Below, in pieces: positions 1-7,407 of a stretch of 64,000 nucleotides of DNA. The notes under the pieces were generated by a model. That model saw nothing but the letters and a program-made list of their open reading frames with translations. It did not search any database and was not told the DNA's origin. Position numbers and translations under genes: made by a program. Where the stretch lies: the NCBI GenBank assembly GCA_002480645.1, contig DLCN01000024.1:12990-76989 (forward strand). The letters are read 5' to 3'. This DNA is from Balneolaceae bacterium UBA7797. GTDB lineage: Bacteria; Bacteroidota; Rhodothermia; Balneolales; Balneolaceae. The stretch's first letter is position 1. Each line of letters opens with the position of its first letter.

Positions 1-522
1 AGTGAGGAACAAGGACTAAACGGCTCCCGTGCTTATGTTGAAGATCATCCGGAGATCGTGGATAATGTGCAGGCCCTGTTCAATCAGGACAATGGAACCG
101 GGCGCGTTGTTAATATTTCGGGACAGGGTTTCCTTCATTCTTACGATTATCTGGGTAGCTGGCTAGAGGCCGTGCCCGGAGATATCACACAGCACATCGA
201 GACCACTTTTCCTGGTGTGCCCGGTGGTGGAGGCTCCGATTATGCATCGTTTGTAGCTGCCGGAGCTCCCGCATTTTCACTCAGTTCATTGAGCTGGAGC
301 TACTGGAATTATACCTGGCATACAAATCTGGACACTTACGATAAGATCGTTTTTGATGATGTCAGGAATAATGTGATCCTTACCGCCATCTTAACTTATA
401 TGGCCAGTGAAGATCCGGAAACAACATCCCGGGAAAGAGCTGTGCTTCCGATCAACCCGAGAAATGGCGAACAGAGAACCTGGCCAACTCCCCGTTCTCC
501 AAACCGAGATGGTGGAAATTAA
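1..522 (+). CDS. Secreted M28-family zinc aminopeptidase, C-terminal part (5' end outside window)
   Basis: The reading frame is open from base 1, so the gene begins before the window. The first residues read SEEQGLNGS, the M28 signature in which the first Glu is the general base and the second binds zinc. Further zinc ligands expected in this family are visible as the Asp of FNQDNGTG and the His of WHTNLDTYDKI. The central segment rich in Gly and Ser (GGGGSDYASF) is the usual substrate-pocket loop. The family hydrolyses N-terminal residues from peptides and is normally exported in Bacteroidota-like bacteria; the signal peptide would lie outside the window. The last ~30 residues are polar and not conserved. 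A strong terminator follows 25 bp after the stop. Confidence 0.85.
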   Translation, partial: SEEQGLNGSRAYVEDHPEIVDNVQALFNQDNGTGRVVNISGQGFLHSYDYLGSWLEAVPGDITQHIETTFPGVPGGGGSDYASFVAAGAPAFSLSSLSWSYWNYTWHTNLDTYDKIVFDDVRNNVILTAILTYMASEDPETTSRERAVLPINPRNGEQRTWPTPRSPNRDGGN

Positions 523-546
523 TCCAAACCTTTTGTTTTATCCCTC

Positions 547-582
547 AACCGGTCCTTCATTGAGTGAAGGGCCGGTTTTTTT
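547..582 (+). terminator. Rho-independent terminator of the M28 peptidase gene
   Basis: A 13-bp stem (547-559 with 565-577, one G-U pair) with the 5-nt loop TTGAG is followed by seven T residues. It lies just after the peptidase stop codon and before the convergent pxpC stop. Confidence 0.9.
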
Positions 583-611
583 ATGTCCGGGAATCAAAAA
601 GGTCTTAAATG

Positions 612-1478
612 TTAATAGGTAAGGCTGAATGTGATAGTATCGCCCGGTTTGGCCTGACCCAGCCTCCACATATCGTTTTCGATCACTTTGGCAATGCGCG
701 GATAACCTCCTATGGTCTGACTATCCTGCATTAATATGATCGGATTGCCATTTGGTGGAAGCTGAATGATCCCCGGAATAACGGCTGAAGAACGCATTTC
801 CCTATCACTGGTTCTAAGTGGATTCCCCATCAGTCGTACTCCCATCCTGTTCGAATCCTGAGCAACTCTGAAAGTTGCGGCTAACAGCTGATTCTGCTCT
901 TCACCGGGGATCCAATCCCATTCCGGTCCTTTTGTAATTTTCAGTGTAATTCTTGACGAAAAGTAAGGGATCTCTTCAGGATCAAGCTCAATAGTTTCAT
1001 GAGAATCCGATGGTTCCCAGTAGATGACATCCCCTTTTCGTAATGGACGGCCTTCGTACCCCCCGAATTTCCCGGTCGTAAAGGTAGATTTCGATCCCAT
1101 CACCTCATCACAATCCAGCTCACCGACAATGGCCAGATACGTTCGGCATCCCCGGTTTGTAAATCCGAGTTCCAGCACATCTCCGGCTTTTACCGCAATT
1201 TGCTGGTAGAATGGCACTTCCAGTTTATTTATCACTGCAGACATCTTTGCTCCGGTCAACGCAATGATCGCATTAGACTGGAACCGGTATAAACCGCCTC
1301 TGAGTGTAAGTTCCAGAATAGCAGTTCCACGTTCATTTCCAACAATGTGATTGGCCTGATCATAAGAGAGCTGATCAGCCGCACCGGAAAGTGGAACGCC
1401 ATACGCACGGTATCCGATTCTGCCTGCATCCTGAATCGAAGTAAAAAAACCGGCATCTAAGATCTCAAGAATTCCCAT
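612..1478 (-). CDS. pxpC: 5-oxoprolinase subunit C (KipA family)
   Basis: 288 residues, the usual length for PxpC/KipA. The N-terminal segment DAGFFTSIQDAGRIGYRAYGVPLSGAAD matches the family pattern of an Asp/Gln pair followed by G-V-P-x-S-G-A. The C-terminal part contains LPPNGNPIILMQDSQTIGGYPRIA, also typical. In the characterised Pxp system, subunits A, B and C together hydrolyse 5-oxoproline (pyroglutamate) to glutamate with ATP. Its start overlaps the end of pxpB by 14 bp, so the genes are probably translationally coupled. It is the last gene of the transporter-pxpA-pxpB-pxpC operon. Confidence 0.9.
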   Translation of the reverse strand: MGILEILDAGFFTSIQDAGRIGYRAYGVPLSGAADQLSYDQANHIVGNERGTAILELTLRGGLYRFQSNAIIALTGAKMSAVINKLEVPFYQQIAVKAGDVLELGFTNRGCRTYLAIVGELDCDEVMGSKSTFTTGKFGGYEGRPLRKGDVIYWEPSDSHETIELDPEEIPYFSSRITLKITKGPEWDWIPGEEQNQLLAATFRVAQDSNRMGVRLMGNPLRTSDREMRSSAVIPGIIQLPPNGNPIILMQDSQTIGGYPRIAKVIENDMWRLGQAKPGDTITFSLTY

Positions 1479-2163
1479 TTAAGTCCCCGAACTCTGCTTT
1501 ACTTATTCGTTTAAATGTGAGAATGTCTCCCGGTTGCACCTCGATCGGAGGGTCTTTTTCTATATCGAACAAAGATACCGGAGTTCTTCCGATAATATTC
1601 CATCCACCGGGACTCTCCATCGAATACAAACCGGTTTGAGAGCCTCCGATCCCGACAGCCCCTTTTGGGATAGATGTTCGAGGGGCATCCAGTCTGGGAC
1701 AATTCAACTGTTCATTTAATCCATCCAGAAAAATAAACCCGGGTAAAAAACCGATCATGGCTACTCTGTATTCCGTCTCGGAATGCAACTGTAACGCCGT
1801 TTTAAGATCCAGCCCGGACCGATCCATAATACGTTCCCAATCCAGACCAAACTCGTAACAGACGGGGATCTCAATATGTTTTGGTTGCCAATTTAGTTCG
1901 CTTTCAGGAGCCGGGGCTAATTCAATATTTCGCATCAACATATCGTGGGATAATTGTGAGCGATCAAAAAGTATGGTCAGCGCATCATAGGACGGCACAA
2001 TATCTGTGATTCCCTGAATACCGGTCTGTTCGATCAGAAACTGCATCTCTTTTAAATACAAAAGGTCATTTTCTGCATGCTGAGGTTGCATGAGCAGTGC
2101 ATTTTCCCCTAAAGAGACGCACTTCCAGCTTAGCCCTTTACGGTGCAGTGATCGTAATATCAT
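1465..2163 (-). CDS. pxpB: 5-oxoprolinase subunit B (KipI family)
   Basis: 232 residues. The hallmark KipI block is present: GFLPGFIFLDGL, then CPRLDAPRTSIPKGAVGIGG and SPGGWNIIGRTP. The N-terminal LGENALLMQ matches the start of the family domain, so the start cannot be much further downstream; the first ATG at 2163 overlaps the pxpA stop by 26 bp. PxpB and PxpC form the ATP-dependent half of 5-oxoprolinase in the known system. KipI homologues in Bacillus can also inhibit a sporulation kinase, but the three-subunit context here favours the metabolic role. Confidence 0.9.
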   Translation of the reverse strand: MILRSLHRKGLSWKCVSLGENALLMQPQHAENDLLYLKEMQFLIEQTGIQGITDIVPSYDALTILFDRSQLSHDMLMRNIELAPAPESELNWQPKHIEIPVCYEFGLDWERIMDRSGLDLKTALQLHSETEYRVAMIGFLPGFIFLDGLNEQLNCPRLDAPRTSIPKGAVGIGGSQTGLYSMESPGGWNIIGRTPVSLFDIEKDPPIEVQPGDILTFKRISKAEFGDLNGNS

Positions 2164-2893
2164 GATTGGTTAGGAATTCATTGATTGATTTTGCCAACAA
2201 CATTGACCCCGGAGTGTCGCTGTGTAAACAAATTGTTTCTGCGGAAATAGGCAAGTGCTTTTCTGTAACCGTTTTCACCTTTTGATGAAATACAAAACCG
2301 GCTATTTGTTCTAACACTTCCTCCTCATCTTTGATCAAAGCATCATCGAACGATCGACTTCGTAACTCATAATTATCTTCATACCTCCGGTCCGAAAACA
2401 CCTCATTCACAACTGGAATATCACGATTTTTGAATACATGAATAGACACGGATTCCGGCGGAAGATACACGGGAATACCCGGATATTCCGCTTTAATCAG
2501 ATCGGCCATGATCGAAGCTATTTCTTCATTTCGGGCTGCCTCGTTATACAATGCACCATGCGGTTTTATGTGATGCATCTCCACTCCTGTTGCTGATGCC
2601 AACTCCAGAAAAAGATCTAGCTGCGTTCTGATGGAAGCTTCCAATTCGTGTGGTGATAAATTCATCACTTTTCGACCAAAATTTTCTCTGTCAGGAAAGG
2701 AAGGGTGAGCGCCGGCCGCAACTCCAAACTCTTTGCACAAGGCAAAGGTTGCTTTGAGCGTATTTTTATCTCCCGAATGGCCGCCACAGGCTATATTACA
2801 CGATGAAATAAAAGGCATGATCGCCACATCCCGGGCTGCCTCTTTTTCATTACTCCATTCTCCAAGATCACTATTCAGATCAATTTTCTTCAC
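2138..2893 (-). CDS. pxpA: 5-oxoprolinase subunit A (LamB/YcsF family)
   Basis: The family N-terminus (M/V)KKIDLNSDLGE begins exactly at a GTG codon at 2893. I chose this start over a longer in-frame possibility because it gives 251 residues, the normal length, and because GTGA at 2893-2890 makes a 4-nt start/stop overlap with the upstream transporter gene. Typical blocks follow: SCNIACGGHSGD, AAGAHPSFPDRENFGR and IKPHGALYN. This subunit carries the polysaccharide-deacetylase-like (LamB/YcsF) fold and acts with PxpB and PxpC in ATP-dependent pyroglutamate hydrolysis in the cytoplasm. Confidence 0.92.
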   Translation of the reverse strand: MKKIDLNSDLGEWSNEKEAARDVAIMPFISSCNIACGGHSGDKNTLKATFALCKEFGVAAGAHPSFPDRENFGRKVMNLSPHELEASIRTQLDLFLELASATGVEMHHIKPHGALYNEAARNEEIASIMADLIKAEYPGIPVYLPPESVSIHVFKNRDIPVVNEVFSDRRYEDNYELRSRSFDDALIKDEEEVLEQIAGFVFHQKVKTVTEKHLPISAETICLHSDTPGSMLLAKSINEFLTNHDITITAP

Positions 2894-4131
2894 GCATTTA
2901 GGAAATTGAACACCGCATTTAAACTCCGTACGGATAGTAAAACTGTGATCGCAATAATCCCAATAGAAAGTAGATTTTGCCAACGTTTATTTGTGAACTC
3001 TCCCATCACTGACCGTTGGTTTACAATATAGACCAAAAATCCACCAACAAGAGGCAAAAGAATACCATTGGTGACCTGTGCAAATTGAATGATCACCACC
3101 GGACTCCAACTGGTCATTGAAAAGAAAACTCCGATCAAAAGAATGAGCATCCAAACCAGTTTAAATCTTATTGACTTAAGATCACCTTCCCACCCAAAGA
3201 TCCCTTTTACTGCGTAGGCCGCCGCCAGCGGGGCTGTTATTGCTGAAGAGATCCCGGCAGCAAATAATCCTGTACTCAGAAAATAGACAGCCCAGTCTCC
3301 CAATACCGGTCTTAATTGTACTGCCATGTCCGCCGCATTGATGATATCCTCATTCCCTTGCAATGCAGCACTTGTCACCACGATACTCATCGAAATGATG
3401 CCGCCTAATAGTATTGCTACGGCATTTTCTTTTCTCATCTTCGGGAGGTCTTCCGTATGCTTATATGTTTGCTGAACCACAGAAGCATGCAGAAATAGAT
3501 TATATGGAACCACGGTTGTTCCGATCAACGCGATCACCATTAATAACTGATCGGAATGCATGGACGGAATGAACAGCCCCTGAAGCAGAGCAGGAATATC
3601 ATCCATCACCACGATCGCTGTGGTTAGAAATACCACACTCATCAGTAATACCATGCCGGTTAAAAAACGTCTGATCCATTTAAAATTGCCACTATAAAGT
3701 AACATACCTGCAATTAGTCCGATGAGGATTGGAAGCATCGACCACGATGTAGTGCCGATCGTTACAGTCAATTCTTTAAATATGGTCTCAGTACCAAGTA
3801 CCGCTCCTGAAATATTACCACTTTCATATGCTGCATTTCCGATCACAATGGCGGAAAAAACCAAGGCTATGCCCACCCATTTGAGAAGAGGTTGTTTTAA
3901 TTCTGTTCTGATCGTTTCCCCGAAGCCTTTTCGGGTAACTATCCCCAACCTGGCCGACATTTCCTGCAGGGTGATAGTGGCAATTACCGAAAAAAGTAAA
4001 GCCCAAAGTAGCACATACCCGTTTTGTGCTCCGGCCAAAGAACAGACGGTTACAGTTCCGGGACCAATAAAAGCAGCGGTCACTAACGTACCGGGGCCAA
4101 AATAATGGGTTAACCTAAATTTTGAGTGCAT
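2890..4131 (-). CDS. Nramp-superfamily transporter without the canonical metal-binding motifs
   Basis: 413 residues with about 11 hydrophobic segments in Nramp order. Ordinary Nramp metal transporters have DPGN in TM1 and MPHN in TM6. Here the aligned positions read GPGT (residues 23-26) and VPYN (208-211), so the metal-ligand Asp, Asn and Met are all replaced. The surrounding scaffold (FGPGTLVTAAFIGPG, then NLFLHAS after TM6) is otherwise kept. The gene is first in the pxp operon and overlaps pxpA by 4 nt. Bacillus subtilis ycsG is a similar Nramp relative beside ycsF/kipI/kipA. I infer that it imports an organic substrate, 5-oxoproline being the obvious candidate, rather than Mn/Fe; the substrate is unproven. 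Confidence 0.85.
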   Translation of the reverse strand: MHSKFRLTHYFGPGTLVTAAFIGPGTVTVCSLAGAQNGYVLLWALLFSVIATITLQEMSARLGIVTRKGFGETIRTELKQPLLKWVGIALVFSAIVIGNAAYESGNISGAVLGTETIFKELTVTIGTTSWSMLPILIGLIAGMLLYSGNFKWIRRFLTGMVLLMSVVFLTTAIVVMDDIPALLQGLFIPSMHSDQLLMVIALIGTTVVPYNLFLHASVVQQTYKHTEDLPKMRKENAVAILLGGIISMSIVVTSAALQGNEDIINAADMAVQLRPVLGDWAVYFLSTGLFAAGISSAITAPLAAAYAVKGIFGWEGDLKSIRFKLVWMLILLIGVFFSMTSWSPVVIIQFAQVTNGILLPLVGGFLVYIVNQRSVMGEFTNKRWQNLLSIGIIAITVLLSVRSLNAVFNFLNA

Positions 4132-4404
4132 ATACTTTTTATAAACCTGAACTGTTTGCGGTTGTAATACTGTAACAATTCTTACACCTTCAGGTAGAAA
4201 TATTTACGGTTTACTTAGTAATTTACCCGACATAAAGGAGTGAACAAAATAATTGAAATATTGATTGATGAACGGCTTAAAAAGAAGTAACATCAGCCCC
4301 TGTATCGATAGGTGTACAATGCGGGAACCGTGGAATAAGACTCACTCTTAACTGTTAAAATCAGTACTATCAAATAAAAAGAGAATCGAAAACAATTCAC
4401 CATA

Positions 4405-4848
4405 ATGGAAAACTCAATTGTCTTAAAAACGACGATATCAGCGAATACGGAATCTGTGTGGGACACCATTACCAATCCTGATAAAATTGAGCAATATATG
4501 TTTGGATCACGTTGCGAAAGTGATTGGAAACCGGGCAGTAAAGCCAACTTTTTCGTGGAACAGGACGATAAGAATATCACGGTAGTTAAAGGAGAAGTGA
4601 TCCGTAGCATTCCACAAAAATTATTAGAACATACCTTGTTTCCGGCCAATTCAGATCTGGAAGACACCCTCGAAAATTATATTGTGATCCTCTACGAAAT
4701 GGAGGAAGTAGACGAAAACACCACCGATCTCACCATCACACAAAAAGGATATAAATACGTTGACAATGGCCTGCAACGATACATCGACACCCAAAAAGGC
4801 TGGAAAGTAGCATTGCCTAAGCTTAAAGAGATCGCGGAAGAAGGGTGA
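4405..4848 (+). CDS. SRPBCC (AHSA1/START-like) protein
   Basis: 147 residues. The opening pattern ISANTESVWDTITNPDKIEQYMFGSRCESDWKPGS is characteristic of the AHSA1-type SRPBCC fold, in which residues after the first helix shape a hydrophobic ligand cavity. The C-terminal long helix (LQRYIDTQKGWKVALPKLKEIAEEG) completes the fold. No catalytic residues can be named; members bind hydrophobic ligands or act as chaperone-like factors. The stop codon overlaps the GTG start of the next gene (GTGA at 4845-4848), so the two are probably coupled. Confidence 0.8.
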   Translation: MENSIVLKTTISANTESVWDTITNPDKIEQYMFGSRCESDWKPGSKANFFVEQDDKNITVVKGEVIRSIPQKLLEHTLFPANSDLEDTLENYIVILYEMEEVDENTTDLTITQKGYKYVDNGLQRYIDTQKGWKVALPKLKEIAEEG

Positions 4849-5078
4849 GTCAACAACAGCCAAACAATCCACTTCATGGCATAAAACTGCAACAGGTTGT
4901 AGAAGATCTGCAGCAATATTACGGATGGGAGCAGTTAAGTTATCATGTCAATATTAATTGCTTTAAGAAGGATCCGAGTGTTAAATCCAGCCTTAAATTT
5001 TTGCGCAGGCATGATTGGGCTCGCAAAGAAGTGGAAGATCTCTGGATTGAAGTAATCTGGCCGATGCAGGAAAAGTAA
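4845..5078 (+). CDS. VF530 (DUF2132) family small protein
   Basis: 77 residues starting at GTG in a GTGA overlap with the SRPBCC gene. The sequence NPLHGIKLQQVVEDLQQYYGWEQL followed by INCFKKDPSVKSSLKFLRR.WARKEVE matches the VF530/DUF2132 family along its full length. Members are small helical proteins; a structure of the Vibrio fischeri founder suggested DNA binding, but the function remains open. The full-length match makes this a real gene despite its size. Confidence 0.88.
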   Translation: MSQQQPNNPLHGIKLQQVVEDLQQYYGWEQLSYHVNINCFKKDPSVKSSLKFLRRHDWARKEVEDLWIEVIWPMQEK

Positions 5079-5281
5079 CACCTGAATTCGTTCCTATGAT
5101 CTCTATCTCACATTGACCTGAGCCGGGCAAGGATCAGAACAAGCCACACTCCCGTTTAGAGCTTTCCACACCCGGTTCACCCCTCTTTTTCTTCATCCCA
5201 AGTTCATAAAATTAAGGTAATTGTACAAGGATCTCAGGCATCGCTTCATCACCTGATGAACTTCAATAAATCCTATGTATT

Positions 5282-6181
5282 ATGAAGAATTTCGTAGTTA
5301 TTCTGTTGGCGCTTTTCACTTTAAATGCTGTTTCAGCCCAGAACTTAAAACCATATATCCTTGGAGCAGAAACAACTGAAAGTATCACTGATGTAAAAGT
5401 GCTGCTGGCCGAACAACTCGAAATGAACGGATTACATCTGATCGGTCAGTATCAACCTGCCGCCGATTCCAGCCGTTGGGTAATGATCTTCAGTTCCGAT
5501 GAACTGATAAGTGCGGTACAAAAAGCGGGTGACCTGACCGGGTTTGCAGCTGCATTACGAATTGGGATCACAGAAGAAAACGGAAAAACGGTCGTTTCTT
5601 ATACCACTCCGGAATATTGGGGAAATGCCTATTTCAGAGACGATTTTAAGCAGGTATCAGCATTTTATGAGACTGTAACAAACAAACTGGAGAAAGCTGT
5701 AACGGCTATCGGAACTTTTAAAGGCTCCCCATTTGGTTCCGAAAAAGGAATAGCCGCTAAAAAGTTATCCGGGTACCGATATATGATCGGGATGCCTCGT
5801 TTTGATGATACCATCCGGCTTGCTGAATTCGACAGTTACCAGGCCGCCAACGACAAGATCGGATCTTCTATCGAAAACGGCGTTCCAAATGTAGACCTGG
5901 TTTACAAACTCGATATTCCAGATCAGGAACTCACACTATATGGGTTTGCCCTTTCCGGCGAAAAAGGTGAAGAACAGTTTCTTCCGATCATTGATTTTGG
6001 CAACCCCAAACATACTGCCTTCCTGCCCTACGAAATTCTGGTGATGGGAAATGAAGTTCATATGCTTCATGGTCGCTACAGAATTGCTCTTTCATTTCCG
6101 GATCTGAAGATGAGAACCTTCAGCAGAATTATGTCGACCCCGGGAAATATTGAGGATCTGTTAAAACAATTGGTTAAATAA
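5282..6181 (+). CDS. Secreted protein of unknown function
   Basis: 299 residues. Residues 1-20 form a clear signal peptide (a Lys, a hydrophobic core, then AVSA before Gln20), so the mature protein is probably periplasmic or outer-surface. No lipobox and no later membrane segment are visible. The first half (ESITDVKVLLAEQLEMNGLHLIGQY ... ALRIGITEENGKTVVSYTTPEYW) faintly recalls DUF302-type domains, which is a weak guess. The second half contains MLHGRYRIALSFPDLKMRTFSRIMSTPGN near the end and may be a separate domain. It is transcribed alone, with about 200 bp of non-coding sequence upstream. Confidence 0.75.
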   Translation: MKNFVVILLALFTLNAVSAQNLKPYILGAETTESITDVKVLLAEQLEMNGLHLIGQYQPAADSSRWVMIFSSDELISAVQKAGDLTGFAAALRIGITEENGKTVVSYTTPEYWGNAYFRDDFKQVSAFYETVTNKLEKAVTAIGTFKGSPFGSEKGIAAKKLSGYRYMIGMPRFDDTIRLAEFDSYQAANDKIGSSIENGVPNVDLVYKLDIPDQELTLYGFALSGEKGEEQFLPIIDFGNPKHTAFLPYEILVMGNEVHMLHGRYRIALSFPDLKMRTFSRIMSTPGNIEDLLKQLVK

Positions 6182-6251
6182 GGCAGAACTTACATAACAT
6201 CATGCCCTAGTATCCGGACGCATTCAGGATTCCTGATACGCCATTATTCTG

Positions 6252-7403
6252 CTATGATCCTATTAGTCTGATGAAGTTAGAATCGTATTGATCAATTTGT
6301 TCGTCCCAGTCATATTTTTTCACCATTGACTGATAATCCACCTGTCGCAACATCATCACATTTTCAATGGCGGCTTCCAGTCGGAATTCCAGCTCACCTT
6401 CCTCATACAAATAATCGCGTCTGATCTCTTTGGGAATATGTTCAGGATAGGCCAGCCGATTGGGCAGGATCGGGAAGCAATCGCAGTAGATCGCTTCTAC
6501 AACGCTTCCTCCAAAAAAATCCTGATTGGAGGTAACCGGCAAAATATCGGCTTTCCAGAGCCACCGGGCATACTCTTCAAAAGACTCTGCATATCCCCAA
6601 TGCACTATTTGTTCTTTCAACAAAGATGCTGCCTGATCGAAAATTGCGGGATATTTCCCGGTCCTTTCTCCTAAAACAACCAGATTGAAATCGATCACTC
6701 TTTCCCTGAGAGTAAATAGCGTCTCAAAAAATTCCTGTGGGTTTTTGTCATACTCCCACCGATGATTCCAGACTATTAGCGGATTGGAATACTTTTGCTT
6801 TTCCGAATCTCTGTATGTTTCAAACCGTGCCAGATCCAATCCCAACGGTACGACCTTACTCTTGTCCCGAATGATCTCCACATTTTCAGTCCCTTGCTTA
6901 TCGGGAAATTGCTGAAGAAATTTCGGTAATGCCTTCAACAATGAATCTTTGTGATAGGCTGAGTTGAACCACAACTCATCTGCAGAAAGTGCCGATGTGT
7001 AATTAATAAATGAATAATGATTATCCCGTTTTTCGGCAACGTCCTGATCTTCCGGCGACCACGGGTACGTAAGCTGATTCTCGTGAAAATACATCGCCAC
7101 CGGAATTCGTGTGGATCTTTCTCTTGTCAGGGCAAGAAAAGTAGTCAGATCCAACATCGACGAAGCAAGGATCAGGTCCGGAGTGTAGCTCAGCTCGTTA
7201 AATTGCTTTGCAAGCGAAACGGCACCGCCATGCATGCGCCATTTCCAATGCCGCCCGGGCAGACTTAGTATTTCAATGTTATGAGCAGAATACTTTTTGA
7301 GCCCCTCTGCCCATAGTTGGTGGGAACCGGAATAAAAAGGTTCAAGAAGAATGATCTTTTTCGGAAGTTGTGTGATAGTATTATTATCGGTTTTTGGATG
7401 AAT
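6252..7403 (-). CDS. tRNA-queuosine mannosyltransferase-like GT-B glycosyltransferase (GTDC1/DUF3524)
   Basis: The C-terminal 327 residues from the ATG at 7235 match the family well: VAMYFHENQLTYPW, VPLGLDLARF, IVWNHRWEYDKNPQEFF, VVLGERTGKYP, HWGYAESFEEYARWL and EAIYCDCFPILPN. The family's N-terminal motif lies upstream of that ATG in the same frame: KKIILLEPFYSGSH and then PGRHWKWR, covering about 7360-7236. No ATG, GTG or TTG exists between the in-frame stop at 7416-7418 and 7236. I therefore extended the gene to an ATT at 7403, just after the stop of the upstream gene; ATC at 7376 is equally possible. The human homologue mannosylates queuosine in tRNA-Asp; the substrate in bacteria is not known to me. 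Confidence 0.75.
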   Translation of the reverse strand: MHPKTDNNTITQLPKKIILLEPFYSGSHQLWAEGLKKYSAHNIEILSLPGRHWKWRMHGGAVSLAKQFNELSYTPDLILASSMLDLTTFLALTRERSTRIPVAMYFHENQLTYPWSPEDQDVAEKRDNHYSFINYTSALSADELWFNSAYHKDSLLKALPKFLQQFPDKQGTENVEIIRDKSKVVPLGLDLARFETYRDSEKQKYSNPLIVWNHRWEYDKNPQEFFETLFTLRERVIDFNLVVLGERTGKYPAIFDQAASLLKEQIVHWGYAESFEEYARWLWKADILPVTSNQDFFGGSVVEAIYCDCFPILPNRLAYPEHIPKEIRRDYLYEEGELEFRLEAAIENVMMLRQVDYQSMVKKYDWDEQIDQYDSNFIRLIGS

Positions 7404-7407
7404 ATTA

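Noticed and set aside
2894..2983. Upstream extension of pxpA by 30 codons
   Set aside because: The extra segment lies inside the transporter gene in another frame and family proteins begin at KKIDLNSDLGE.
4132..4404. Possible RNA or regulatory element in the 273-bp gap before the SRPBCC gene
   Set aside because: No hairpin with conserved features, tRNA or riboswitch motif could be recognised.
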